The position numbers were made by a program, and so were the translations under genes. The notes below the pieces were generated by a model that saw only the letters and a list, made by a program, of their open reading frames with translations, had not been told where the DNA came from and made no database searches. Positions 1-5,556 of a stretch of 9,529 bases of DNA are shown one piece after another (position 1 is the stretch's first letter; each line of letters begins with the position of its first letter). Origin of the DNA: NS-11 sp036505795 (GTDB taxonomy: Bacteria; Nitrospirota; Nitrospiria; Nitrospirales; NS-4); contig DASXSU010000011.1 in NCBI GenBank assembly GCA_036505795.1, positions 1-9,529 of the forward strand. Reading direction: 5' to 3'.

Positions 1-30
1 TGTGCTGAGACTGAAATCGGCCTCGCGCAC

Positions 31-849
31 ATGAAACAATACCGGATCCCTCCAGAATCAAAGTTTAAGCTGGCCGAGATCGATCCCGACGACACGGGGG
101 ATTATCGCTCGAACGACAAAGGCAAAGCGGAGGCCGAGGAGGATACCAAACCGCTCCTGCAACGTCTCAGGAAGCTTCAGGAGAGGCTCTATGCCGCCTC
201 GACTCAAACATTCCTCATCGTCTTGCAAGCCATGGATACGGGCGGTAAGGATGGAACCATCAAGCATGTGATGAGCGGTCTAAACCCGCAGGGTTGCCGG
301 GTCGCATCCTTTAAGGTTCCTACCGCGCCCGAGCTTGCCCATGATTTTTTGTGGCGCGTGCATCGTGAAGTCCCGCCCAAAGGACATATCGGGATCTTCA
401 ACCGCTCGCATTATGAGGATGTTCTGGTGACGCGGGTGCATGGGCAGATCACCGACAAGGTGGCGCAGCAACGCTTCGTGCACATCAATAACTTTGAAAA
501 GCTCTTGGCGCAGAGCGGCACCACTGTGGTGAAAATCTTTTTGCACATCTCAAAAGACGAGCAGCGGAAGCGGCTCGAAGCGCGGCTCCGTGACCCCGAG
601 AAGCAATGGAAGTTCAACCTTGGCGATCTGGAGGAGCGCAAGCTGTGGTCGAAATACCAGGCAGCGCATGAATCAGCCATTGCAGCTACCAGTACCCAAT
701 ACGCGCCGTGGTATGTCGTGCCGGCCAACTACAAGTGGTACCGTAACCTTATCGTTGCAGACGCGGTTGTGACCGCCTTGGAAAAGATGAAGCTCAAACG
801 TGTCCCTGCACGGCCAGGAATAGACCTGACGAAGATTAAGATCGAGTAA
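31..849 (+). CDS. ppk2: PPK2-family polyphosphate kinase (polyphosphate:nucleotide phosphotransferase)
   Basis: Predicted cytoplasmic enzyme that moves phosphate between inorganic polyphosphate and nucleotides. The 272-residue single-domain length is usual for short PPK2 proteins. Seen in the sequence: an N-terminal IDPDDTG segment (about residues 17-23) typical of the PPK2-related group, a Walker A loop AMDTGGKDG (67-75), a Walker B region GIFNRSHYED (121-130), and an arginine-rich lid around 179-206 (RKRLEARLRDP, then KQWKF and WSKY). PPK2 enzymes use Walker A/B aspartates and lysines plus lid arginines for polyphosphate and nucleotide. Whether this one prefers AMP, ADP or GDP cannot be told by eye. 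The ATG at 31 fits the family N-terminus, but no clear Shine-Dalgarno precedes it. The frame is open to the window edge, so a start further upstream is possible. The next gene is 210 nt downstream on the same strand. Confidence 0.93.
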   Translation: MKQYRIPPESKFKLAEIDPDDTGDYRSNDKGKAEAEEDTKPLLQRLRKLQERLYAASTQTFLIVLQAMDTGGKDGTIKHVMSGLNPQGCRVASFKVPTAPELAHDFLWRVHREVPPKGHIGIFNRSHYEDVLVTRVHGQITDKVAQQRFVHINNFEKLLAQSGTTVVKIFLHISKDEQRKRLEARLRDPEKQWKFNLGDLEERKLWSKYQAAHESAIAATSTQYAPWYVVPANYKWYRNLIVADAVVTALEKMKLKRVPARPGIDLTKIKIE

Positions 850-960
850 CACCGGCCGTTTTGTCTTATCCGGCAATGTGTCTGTCCACATTTAGTTCCC
901 TCCACACACCGTGAAGAAATTTTAGAGTTTTCTGTTTCAAGTTTACTCCGCTGTAAAGGC

Positions 961-1001
961 CGCTTGAGATTGATGTAGCGCATGACGCGCACACTCAAGC
1001 G
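961..1001 (+). promoter_or_regulatory. nested inverted repeat in the leader of the CBS gene
   Basis: CGCTTGAG (961-968) is matched exactly by its reverse complement CTCAAGCG (994-1001). Inside it lies a smaller GCGC (978-981) / GCGC (987-990) pair around ATGAC. Together they could fold into a two-part stem in the RNA upstream of the CBS start at 1060, or serve as a dyad for a DNA-binding protein. There is no T-run after it, so it is not a standard terminator. The function is unknown. Confidence 0.35.
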
Positions 1002-1059
1002 CGAAAATAACAACCGGGGAGTGGAGAGACATAGGACCAGGCAAAGAAGGAGAAACGGT

Positions 1060-1443
1060 ATGGTGACCATCAAAGAGATTATGAAGCGGGACCTCGTGAC
1101 GGTACCGTATGGCTCATCGATCATCGAGGCCGCAAAGAAGATGCGGGAGCGAAAGATCGGTAGCGTTTTTGTTCGGATGGATCACCGCATCGTCGGAATT
1201 GTCACAGAACCGGATATTGTTCGCGAGGTCGTGGGCGCAGAACGTACGCCGAGCTTGATCTCGGTGGAAGATATTATGAGCTCTCCAGTCATAACCGTTG
1301 AGGAGCGCAGTCCGCTGACCGACGCGGCCGACTTGATGGAACGCCATGGAACGCGACATCTGGCTGTGATGAGGTCAGGCGAGATCGTCGGAGTGGTCTC
1401 CGTGCGAGACCTTCTCCATCCGGTTTCGATCGATGAATTCTAG
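1060..1443 (+). CDS. twin CBS-domain protein
   Basis: A 127-residue protein made of essentially two CBS motifs: CBS1 at about 4-60 (IKEIMKRDLVTV ... GIVTEPDIVREVV) and CBS2 at about 68-122 (VEDIMSSPVITV ... GVVSVRDLLHPV). Such stand-alone CBS pairs usually bind adenosine nucleotides (AMP, ATP, SAM or c-di-AMP) and act as cytoplasmic energy sensors through partner proteins. The repeated T/V-x-x-D-I/L ends of the motifs are the usual ribose/phosphate contact region. I chose ATG 1060 because GAAGGAGA (1046-1053) sits 6 nt ahead and the CBS fold begins at once. A longer in-frame start at 982 would add a basic, low-complexity tail with no family support. The LuxR-type gene starts 27 nt downstream, so the two are probably one transcript. 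Partner and ligand are not visible from sequence. Confidence 0.92.
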   Translation: MVTIKEIMKRDLVTVPYGSSIIEAAKKMRERKIGSVFVRMDHRIVGIVTEPDIVREVVGAERTPSLISVEDIMSSPVITVEERSPLTDAADLMERHGTRHLAVMRSGEIVGVVSVRDLLHPVSIDEF

Positions 1444-1470
1444 CGTAACATATTCCAAGGGAGGGTACAT

Positions 1471-2085
1471 GTGAGGGGCTCCTTCGATGTCTACTCCGAG
1501 CACGCGCTGAACTTGATAGAAACGCGAGAAGGACATGGAACTCTCTTGCTGACTGCCTCATTGCGCACGTTGTTCTGCGACAGCCGGGCCCACAAGCTTT
1601 GCGGGGAGATCCAGCACGGGAAAGGACAGGACGACACGGACACGCTATCGGTGGCACTGGTGAAAGTATGTGAGGAGATCAAAGATCTGGTGCCGCTACG
1701 AAATCACTCCAAGGACTGGGAGGAGTTTGCGGTCAAACGCGTCATCAGAGGTCGAGGGTGCCAGATTTTCGTCTGTGGAATCGGGCTGCTGGCTGGTCTG
1801 GTCGATGAAGAGCCGGGGATCTTGTTGACGCTTGACCACATCGGCGTTCGCGCCAAACCACCGCTTCAGCAAAGGATGACCCAATTCAACCTCACCCGCC
1901 GGGAGGCTATGGTGGTCGAGAAGCTTCTGAAAGGATCGACCAATAAGGAGATCGCGAACGAGCTGAATATTGCTGCGCAGACTGCAAAAGAGCACCTCAA
2001 ACACATCATGCAAAAAACAAAGACTACCACCCGCACAGCGATTCTGTCAGCTTTAACCGGCCTTGACTTGCTCTCACCACGCTAG
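1471..2085 (+). CDS. LuxR-type transcriptional regulator with PAS-like N-terminal region
   Basis: A 204-residue predicted DNA-binding regulator. The C-terminal part (about 138-196) is a GerE/LuxR helix-turn-helix: LTRREAMVVEKLLKGSTNKEIANEL followed by the recognition helix around TAKEHLKHIMQKTKTTTRTA, with the characteristic early E and the T/S-x-x-T-V-x-x-H-like positions. The N-terminal segment (about 22-46, GTLLLTASLRTLFCDSRAHK) resembles the first strands of a PAS sensor fold. There is no receiver domain with a phospho-aspartate, so this is not a two-component NarL-type regulator. The GTG start at 1471 is supported by AAGGGAGGG (1457-1465) 5 nt upstream. The gene follows the CBS gene by 27 nt and likely shares its transcript. 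Ligand and targets are unknown. Confidence 0.88.
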   Translation: MRGSFDVYSEHALNLIETREGHGTLLLTASLRTLFCDSRAHKLCGEIQHGKGQDDTDTLSVALVKVCEEIKDLVPLRNHSKDWEEFAVKRVIRGRGCQIFVCGIGLLAGLVDEEPGILLTLDHIGVRAKPPLQQRMTQFNLTRREAMVVEKLLKGSTNKEIANELNIAAQTAKEHLKHIMQKTKTTTRTAILSALTGLDLLSPR

Positions 2086-2203
2086 CCTGGGTGATAAACC
2101 CTTCACTCCCCGACTAGGTGCTCCGTACAACGTCTTCAATGTCAGAGGCCGCTTCTTAGAATCGAGCTCGCCAATGATTTTTGGGGCACTCCGCCATTGT
2201 TGT

Positions 2204-2422
2204 TTATCGGAGCGAAAGGTCCCCGGCAGCCATAGCCTGATACTCAAACCCCCGACGGCTGAGGATGATCTCTCCACGGCGGCTCAAGGCATCGACCGCG
2301 AGAAAGACCTGATTCCAACTTAGTTCAGGAATCCTGTCGATAATCTCCGCAAAGGTCAACGGGACAGCTCTAGATTGGATAACATCAAGAACTAACCAGT
2401 CTGCGCGCTGCAAAGCATCCAT
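2204..2422 (-). CDS. small winged-helix-like protein
   Basis: A 72-residue protein whose pattern fits a compact winged helix: helix 1 (LQRADWLVLDVIQSR), a turn, helix 2 (TFAEIIDRI), the candidate recognition helix (SWNQVFLAVDALSRRG) and a beta-hairpin wing (EIILSRRGFEYQA). It is very likely a real gene: AAGGAGG (2428-2434 on the minus strand) lies 5 nt before the ATG, a near-perfect ribosome binding site. It is third in a minus-strand run, starting 42 nt after the PsiE-like stop, so probably the same transcript. It could be a small transcription regulator or a protein-interaction wing domain. I do not recognise a named family. Confidence 0.78.
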   Translation of the reverse strand: MDALQRADWLVLDVIQSRAVPLTFAEIIDRIPELSWNQVFLAVDALSRRGEIILSRRGFEYQAMAAGDLSLR

Positions 2423-2464
2423 AAGATCCTCCTTTGGGCTGCTCTATATCGCAGTAACCTGACA

Positions 2465-2947
2465 TCAGAGACAGTCCGCTCTGGCCGGCGACCACCGCAC
2501 AGCCAGAATTCGCATCATTCCAAGAACGAGAAGAATTCCACCCAGGGCCGCCAGGCGCATCAGGTCGCCGCCCGCAAACCATTGCGAAATGACATCGGTG
2601 AGCATAACGACAAGGATGGTGTCTACAATGAATGTGACTTTGACACGGCCTTCGGTGAGATAGGTGAGGGTGGTTTTAAACACCTCGACCACGGCAAGAA
2701 GCAGCAGAGAGGCAACAATGACCTGCCGAAGAACTTGTTCCACGGGAGTATGAAAAAAGGACCGCAGGTCGAGAAAAGCTTTGATAACTCCGCACAAAAG
2801 TGCCACGAGAATCGTCAAAATCAGGAGTCCCAAAACGAGCTTCATTCCTTTGATCGAATACCTTGTGAAGTCCACATCCGAAACCTCTATCGGAAATCCG
2901 GCGGTCGACTCCGGTTGCGCGCTTAGACTGGAGGCTGTTGAAAGCAT
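2465..2947 (-). CDS. PsiE-family (phosphate-starvation-inducible E) membrane protein
   Basis: A 160-residue inner-membrane protein with about four hydrophobic helices (roughly 36-56, 76-92, 104-120, 131-149) after a polar N-terminus of about 35 residues. The order of helices, the E in the second helix (AVVEVFKTTLTYL), the charged EGRVKV linker, IVDTILVVMLTDVI in the third and the basic C-terminus match the PsiE family. In E. coli, psiE is a PhoB-regulated gene whose biochemical role is unknown. The ATG is 2 nt after the response regulator stop, so the two are almost certainly translationally coupled; AAAGGGA in the end of the upstream gene can serve as ribosome binding site. The pairing with a PhoB-type regulator supports a phosphate-stress role, but that is inference. 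Confidence 0.8.
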   Translation of the reverse strand: MLSTASSLSAQPESTAGFPIEVSDVDFTRYSIKGMKLVLGLLILTILVALLCGVIKAFLDLRSFFHTPVEQVLRQVIVASLLLLAVVEVFKTTLTYLTEGRVKVTFIVDTILVVMLTDVISQWFAGGDLMRLAALGGILLVLGMMRILAVRWSPARADCL

Positions 2948-2949
2948 TC

Positions 2950-3657
2950 TTAAGCGTCCCTTTCCGTGGAATACCTCAGCGTGTACCCTAGGCCTCTAAG
3001 AGTCTGGATATAGCGCGGCCGCGCAGGATCCGCCTCGATCTTTTTGCGAATCGAATGAATATGGACGTCCAGATTGTGCTCGAGCACGAAACAATCTTCC
3101 CCCCAAAGAAAGGTCAGCAACTGGTCGCGAGAGAAGACCCGGCCGGGCTCCTGCGCCAACCGCTGGAGAAGAATGAATTCCATCATTGTCAGGCGCACCG
3201 GGTTTTGCGACATCGTGACTGTATAGCGGTCGGGATCAATTTCAAGATCCCCTACGCGCAATAGGCTTAAGTTTTGCTGCGATCTGCATTGCTGGCGTCT
3301 AAATACTCCGCGGATTCTGGCCATCAGCTCTCGTGTACTAAATGGCTTCGCAATATAATCGTCCGCGCCGAGATCCAGGCCCTGGACCCGGTCTTCCTCT
3401 TCGGCTCGTGCCGACACCATGATGATCGGAATGTGGCGGGTTGGGATGTCAGCCCGCAGCCGGCGGCACACTTCCCATCCGTCCAGCATCGGCAGCATAA
3501 GATCCAGAAGAATCAGGGAGGGGAGCAGACGTTTCGCTTCGCGAAGACCGGACTGGCCATCGTACGCGACGGCAGGCAGGTAATGCTCCATGGCGAGGGC
3601 CGTGCTGAGAAGCCTGGAAATGTCGCGGTCGTCCTCAATCACTAGAATAGTTTCCAC
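2950..3657 (-). CDS. OmpR/PhoB-family response regulator
   Basis: A 235-residue two-domain response regulator. The receiver domain (1-120) has the acid pair D9/D10 (IEDD), phospho-acceptor D52 (LLDLMLP), S82 (VSAR) and K104 (YIAKPF). The winged-helix effector domain (about 133-230) has the LTMMEFILLQRLAQEPGRVFS core, the recognition helix around NLDVHIHSIRKKIE, and the closing RGLGYTL wing. It should be phosphorylated by a sensor kinase and bind DNA as a tandem dimer. No kinase gene is in the window, so it is orphan here. The start is GTG at 3657 with GGAGG about 5 nt upstream. It is the first gene of the three-gene minus-strand operon, preceded by phased repeats at 3714-3741. By family alone it could be PhoB/PhoP-like or a metal or stress regulator. 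Confidence 0.95.
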   Translation of the reverse strand: METILVIEDDRDISRLLSTALAMEHYLPAVAYDGQSGLREAKRLLPSLILLDLMLPMLDGWEVCRRLRADIPTRHIPIIMVSARAEEEDRVQGLDLGADDYIAKPFSTRELMARIRGVFRRQQCRSQQNLSLLRVGDLEIDPDRYTVTMSQNPVRLTMMEFILLQRLAQEPGRVFSRDQLLTFLWGEDCFVLEHNLDVHIHSIRKKIEADPARPRYIQTLRGLGYTLRYSTERDA

Positions 3658-3713
3658 GAGGCCTCCGTATTCAGGTGCCTATGCCGGAGGTTACCGTAGG
3701 CTTATTCCCGGCG

Positions 3714-3741
3714 GTTCAAGGGCGTGTAACATTTGTGTTAA
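3714..3741 (-). promoter_or_regulatory. PHO-box-like 11-nt-phased repeats upstream of the regulator operon
   Basis: On the minus strand the hexamers TTAACA (3741-3736), GTTACA (3730-3725) and TTGAAC (3719-3714) start exactly 11 nt apart. Two are close to the TTAACA-type unit bound by PhoP in Bacillus; the third is weak. On the plus strand the same sites read GTGTAAC-ATTT-GTGTTAA, the 7-4-7 layout of PhoB boxes. The same bases also form a small dyad TAACA-TTTG-TGTTA (3727-3740). The sites lie 57-84 nt ahead of the GTG, a sensible place for activation or autoregulation by an OmpR/PhoB-type protein. A candidate -10 (AATAAG) lies about 18 nt after GTTACA. Confidence 0.45.
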
Positions 3742-3896
3742 GCCTCTTCTGTAAGGTTTTGGACGAGATCCCTCGCGAGAACTCATGGGGATACTTCCGG
3801 TCGTTCCGCGTTCATTGAAAAAACAGGGCAATCAGACAATCCGACCGCGGCGGGACGGAATTGACCTTAGATTTGTCGACCCGTTCGCCGAAATAG

Positions 3897-3926
3897 TTAT
3901 CGAGAGCGTCGCAAATGTGCTATTAT
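3897..3926 (+). promoter_or_regulatory. candidate extended -10 promoter for the 99-residue gene
   Basis: TGC followed directly by TATTAT (3918-3926) is a good extended -10 element. The -35 side is poor (TTATCG at 3897-3902, 18-nt spacer), as is common for extended -10 promoters. Transcription would begin near 3933 and give a leader of roughly 115 nt before the ATG at 4049. Confidence 0.4.
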
Positions 3927-4048
3927 ATGGCTGAGCCTCGTTGACTATCTTGTTCCTCGCGCCACTCCGTCTATAGCTCGCGCGATTGATTCCTTAGCCT
4001 TCGCTGCTCTGAACGCTTATCCAACGTCTTATTTGCAGAGGTGTCCAG

Positions 4049-4348
4049 ATGAAGAAGGGTCTGTTAAGCATCATTGGGCTTTCTAAAGAAATCGACGTCA
4101 CCAAGAGCTTCCTGGTGCATCTCCTCCAACTCGGGACGAGACGGCCGCACATCTGCGTATCAGAATACGATCTCGCTAATTGCCTCACGGATATCGGAAT
4201 TCTGAAAGGAGAGGTGAGCCGGCTGGTCACGGAGGCAAAGCAATCCGGCACCGCCAAGACATCGGAAATTTGGTTTTCAAAACGACAGGTCCATAAATAC
4301 TGGTCACCTGCTCCGACGCTTGACCGAGCGAAGATGGCAGGCCGCTAA
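4049..4348 (+). CDS. small protein of unknown function (99 aa)
   Basis: I do not recognise this protein. It is a mostly helical-looking, basic 99-residue sequence without a signal peptide or membrane segment, so probably cytoplasmic. The stretch LSKEIDVTKSFLVHLLQLG and the later SEYDLANCLTDIG ... GEVSRLVTEAKQSG could be the helices of a small DNA-binding or adaptor fold. The end (WFSKRQVHKYW) is basic and aromatic. It has two cysteines (CVSEYD and NCLTD), with no metal motif. The ATG is preceded by AGAGGTG about 6 nt upstream, a moderate ribosome binding site. A second small gene with a much stronger site starts 15 nt after its stop, which supports a two-gene unit. Existence is likely but not certain. 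Confidence 0.6.
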   Translation: MKKGLLSIIGLSKEIDVTKSFLVHLLQLGTRRPHICVSEYDLANCLTDIGILKGEVSRLVTEAKQSGTAKTSEIWFSKRQVHKYWSPAPTLDRAKMAGR

Positions 4349-4363
4349 CAAGGAGGAGTTTTT

Positions 4364-4534
4364 ATGATACCCGAAGAGCAGATCTCCAAGATGACAAAAG
4401 CGATCAATCAGGCCATTAAGGTGATGGCGGACCGGTTCGGATCCACCGAGGGGGACGTCACCAGGGCCATTCAAGGGCTGAAAGAGTCGATGCAGAAAGA
4501 GACTCTAACTCCTGCTGTGCCGAAAGCTGAATAA
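4364..4534 (+). CDS. small 56-residue hypothetical protein
   Basis: A short gene that length cut-offs would miss. AAGGAGGAG (4350-4358) followed by five T's leads to ATG 4364, an excellent ribosome binding site at ideal distance, and the frame runs 56 codons to TAA. The product begins MIPEEQISKMTKAINQAIK, continues with a likely helix over VMADRFGST, a turn, a second helix DVTRAIQGLKESMQKE, and ends in a proline-containing tail. It has no cysteine, signal peptide or membrane segment. Two amphipathic helices suggest a helical-hairpin binding protein. It follows the 99-residue gene by 15 nt and is probably co-translated. Function unknown. Confidence 0.6.
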   Translation: MIPEEQISKMTKAINQAIKVMADRFGSTEGDVTRAIQGLKESMQKETLTPAVPKAE

Positions 4535-4640
4535 GCTCTCCCGGTCAGCGTTCACAACTCAGTGTCACTTCTGTTTTTTTCGCATTACGGGATAATCTTC
4601 GCAACCGCCTCTTTCCCTCGGCTTAGTACAAACCCCCCAG

Positions 4641-4701
4641 TGACATTCACCTCTCAGTAGATTTAATCGTTGTGCTTTTGATGACGTCATCCTGACATTC
4701 A
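4641..4701. promoter_or_regulatory. palindrome with flanking direct repeats, candidate operator
   Basis: GATGACGTCATC (4680-4691) is a perfect 12-bp palindrome. TGACATTCA occurs twice, at 4641-4649 and 4693-4701, with starts 52 bp apart, close to five helical turns. A weak promoter-like pair (TTGATG 4678-4683, TATCAG 4702-4707, 18-nt spacer) overlaps the palindrome. The layout resembles an operator for a dimeric regulator with a helper site. No regulator can be assigned. Confidence 0.4.
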
Positions 4702-4711
4702 TATCAGCCAA

Positions 4712-4743
4712 CCCCAGCGTATAAGCCCGCGCCTTACACGGGG
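4712..4743 (+). promoter_or_regulatory. hairpin-forming segment
   Basis: GTATAAG (4719-4725) pairs with CTTACAC (4733-4739) with one mismatch. The stem extends outward by a C-G pair and a CCC/GGG clamp past a two-base AG bulge, around a 7-nt loop CCCGCGC. No T-run follows, so it is a weak terminator candidate. It may mark the end of the upstream transcript or an operator. Confidence 0.3.
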
Positions 4744-4794
4744 TTTAACTACAAAGAAGGGAATACCTTTCGAAGGAATGGTGGGCATCCAGGA

Positions 4795-4823
4795 TTGACA
4801 CGACCCCGCGCGTCAGCTATCAA
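4795..4823 (+). promoter_or_regulatory. sigma70-type promoter of the barrel gene
   Basis: A perfect -35 TTGACA (4795-4800), a 17-nt spacer and a -10 TATCAA (4818-4823, four of six consensus bases). Transcription would start near 4830, leaving about 30 nt before the GTG at 4860. It is the best promoter match in the window and implies its own housekeeping transcription of the barrel gene. Confidence 0.55.
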
Positions 4824-4859
4824 TACTGCCCGGTGGAGTGATCCTCAATAGCGGATTAG

Positions 4860-5552
4860 GTGGTGGCTGCACAGCGACGATTTCCAATTCTCCGGCTCCT
4901 GATATTGTCGTTGACGGGCAGTGTTGTCCTAATTGTCTTTCTGGCACCCAGGATCCAGGCGGAGTGGTATGTCGGCGCGTATGGTGGGATTACCAATCCG
5001 GGCGCCTTCTCCAACACCACCTTATCCAGTCCAACCATAGGCGGTGGCGTGTCTAACGCCCGCATCAATGACCTCGAACTCAAGAGTGGTCTCGTTGGAG
5101 GCGTAAAGGCCGGCTATTTCTTTAACGCGCGGCCTTGGTTGGGGATCGAAACTGATCTGTTTACGCGGAAGCCAGATGTGAAGCAACAGACGATTTTCGG
5201 AGGGACGACCACAGGGCGAGTGTTTGCCGATAACCTGCCTACTACCAATCTTAGGCTTACGACCTGGGCTCTGGATATCATCATTCGGTCACCGACCATG
5301 GGCGACATCTTTCAACCCTACGGCGGCATGGGATACGCTTTGTTCCTTGCCAACAGCTCACAGGGTGGACATTCTGATACCCATGTGACTCCTGGGTTCC
5401 AGCTCGTCGCCGGCGCCCGGATACTGTTCACTCCCAAATGGGCGCTCTTTGGCGAATTCAAGTTCAGCCGCGCCACGATCAGGTTTGGCGATTTCCGTGG
5501 CAATTACGAATCCCAAATATTTGCCATCGGCGTCATGCGGCAATTCCAATAG
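4860..5552 (+). CDS. outer-membrane beta-barrel protein (OmpA/OmpW-like small porin fold)
   Basis: A 230-residue exported protein. The N-terminus RRFPILRLLILSLTG plus a hydrophobic stretch to about residue 30 is a signal peptide, with likely cleavage after RIQA (34), leaving EWYVGAYGG, a typical first barrel strand. The rest alternates short amphipathic strands and turns (GLVGGVKAGYFF, LGIETDLF, TTWALDIIIRS, FQPYGGMGYALFL, FQLVAGARILF, WALFGEFKFSRA) and ends in IFAIGVMRQFQ, one residue off the classical aromatic end. This fits an eight-stranded barrel of the outer-membrane beta-barrel domain family. Cargo or role cannot be read from sequence. The start is uncertain: an in-frame TAG ends at 4859, so the start is GTG 4860 or GTG 4863, both with a weak ribosome binding site. 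Its stop lies 4 nt from the convergent HAD gene. Confidence 0.82.
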   Translation: MVAAQRRFPILRLLILSLTGSVVLIVFLAPRIQAEWYVGAYGGITNPGAFSNTTLSSPTIGGGVSNARINDLELKSGLVGGVKAGYFFNARPWLGIETDLFTRKPDVKQQTIFGGTTTGRVFADNLPTTNLRLTTWALDIIIRSPTMGDIFQPYGGMGYALFLANSSQGGHSDTHVTPGFQLVAGARILFTPKWALFGEFKFSRATIRFGDFRGNYESQIFAIGVMRQFQ

Positions 5553-5556
5553 ACGC

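Larger units (their letters stand above)
3658..4048. other. divergent intergenic control region (391 bp)
   Basis: No convincing gene lies here. The region separates the minus-strand regulator operon from the plus-strand small-gene pair. The left part holds the PHO-box-like repeats and ribosome binding site for the response regulator. The right part holds a candidate extended -10 promoter and a leader of about 115 nt. Between about 3745 and 3890 I see no clear motif. Confidence 0.7.
4535..4859. other. 325-bp gene-free region before the barrel gene
   Basis: No supported gene. From left to right it contains a T-run (4574-4580) without a convincing stem, a 12-bp palindrome flanked by 9-nt direct repeats (4641-4701), a hairpin-forming segment (4712-4743) and a strong promoter candidate (4795-4823). 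This is more structure than a plain spacer needs. Confidence 0.65.

Noticed and set aside
982..1059. Upstream in-frame start for the CBS protein adding 26 residues
   Set aside because: The extension is basic and low-complexity, lies partly in the inverted repeat, and a good ribosome binding site sits just before ATG 1060.
2086..2101. GGGT/ACCC hairpin after the LuxR-type gene as terminator
   Set aside because: The stem is only 4 bp and no T-run follows.
2063..2323. Plus-strand open frame of 86 codons downstream of the LuxR-type gene
   Set aside because: It overlaps the end of the regulator and the minus-strand winged-helix gene, which has a near-perfect ribosome binding site and a sensible fold pattern; the plus-strand product looks random.
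4556..4580. Terminator after the 56-residue gene (T-run at 4574-4580)
   Set aside because: Only AGTG/CACT with a one-base loop precedes the T-run, which cannot form a stable stem.
4838..5056. Alternative plus-strand frame overlapping the start of the barrel gene, possibly a frameshifted N-terminus
   Set aside because: The frame starting at 4860 already has a full signal peptide and first strand, so no frameshift is needed.
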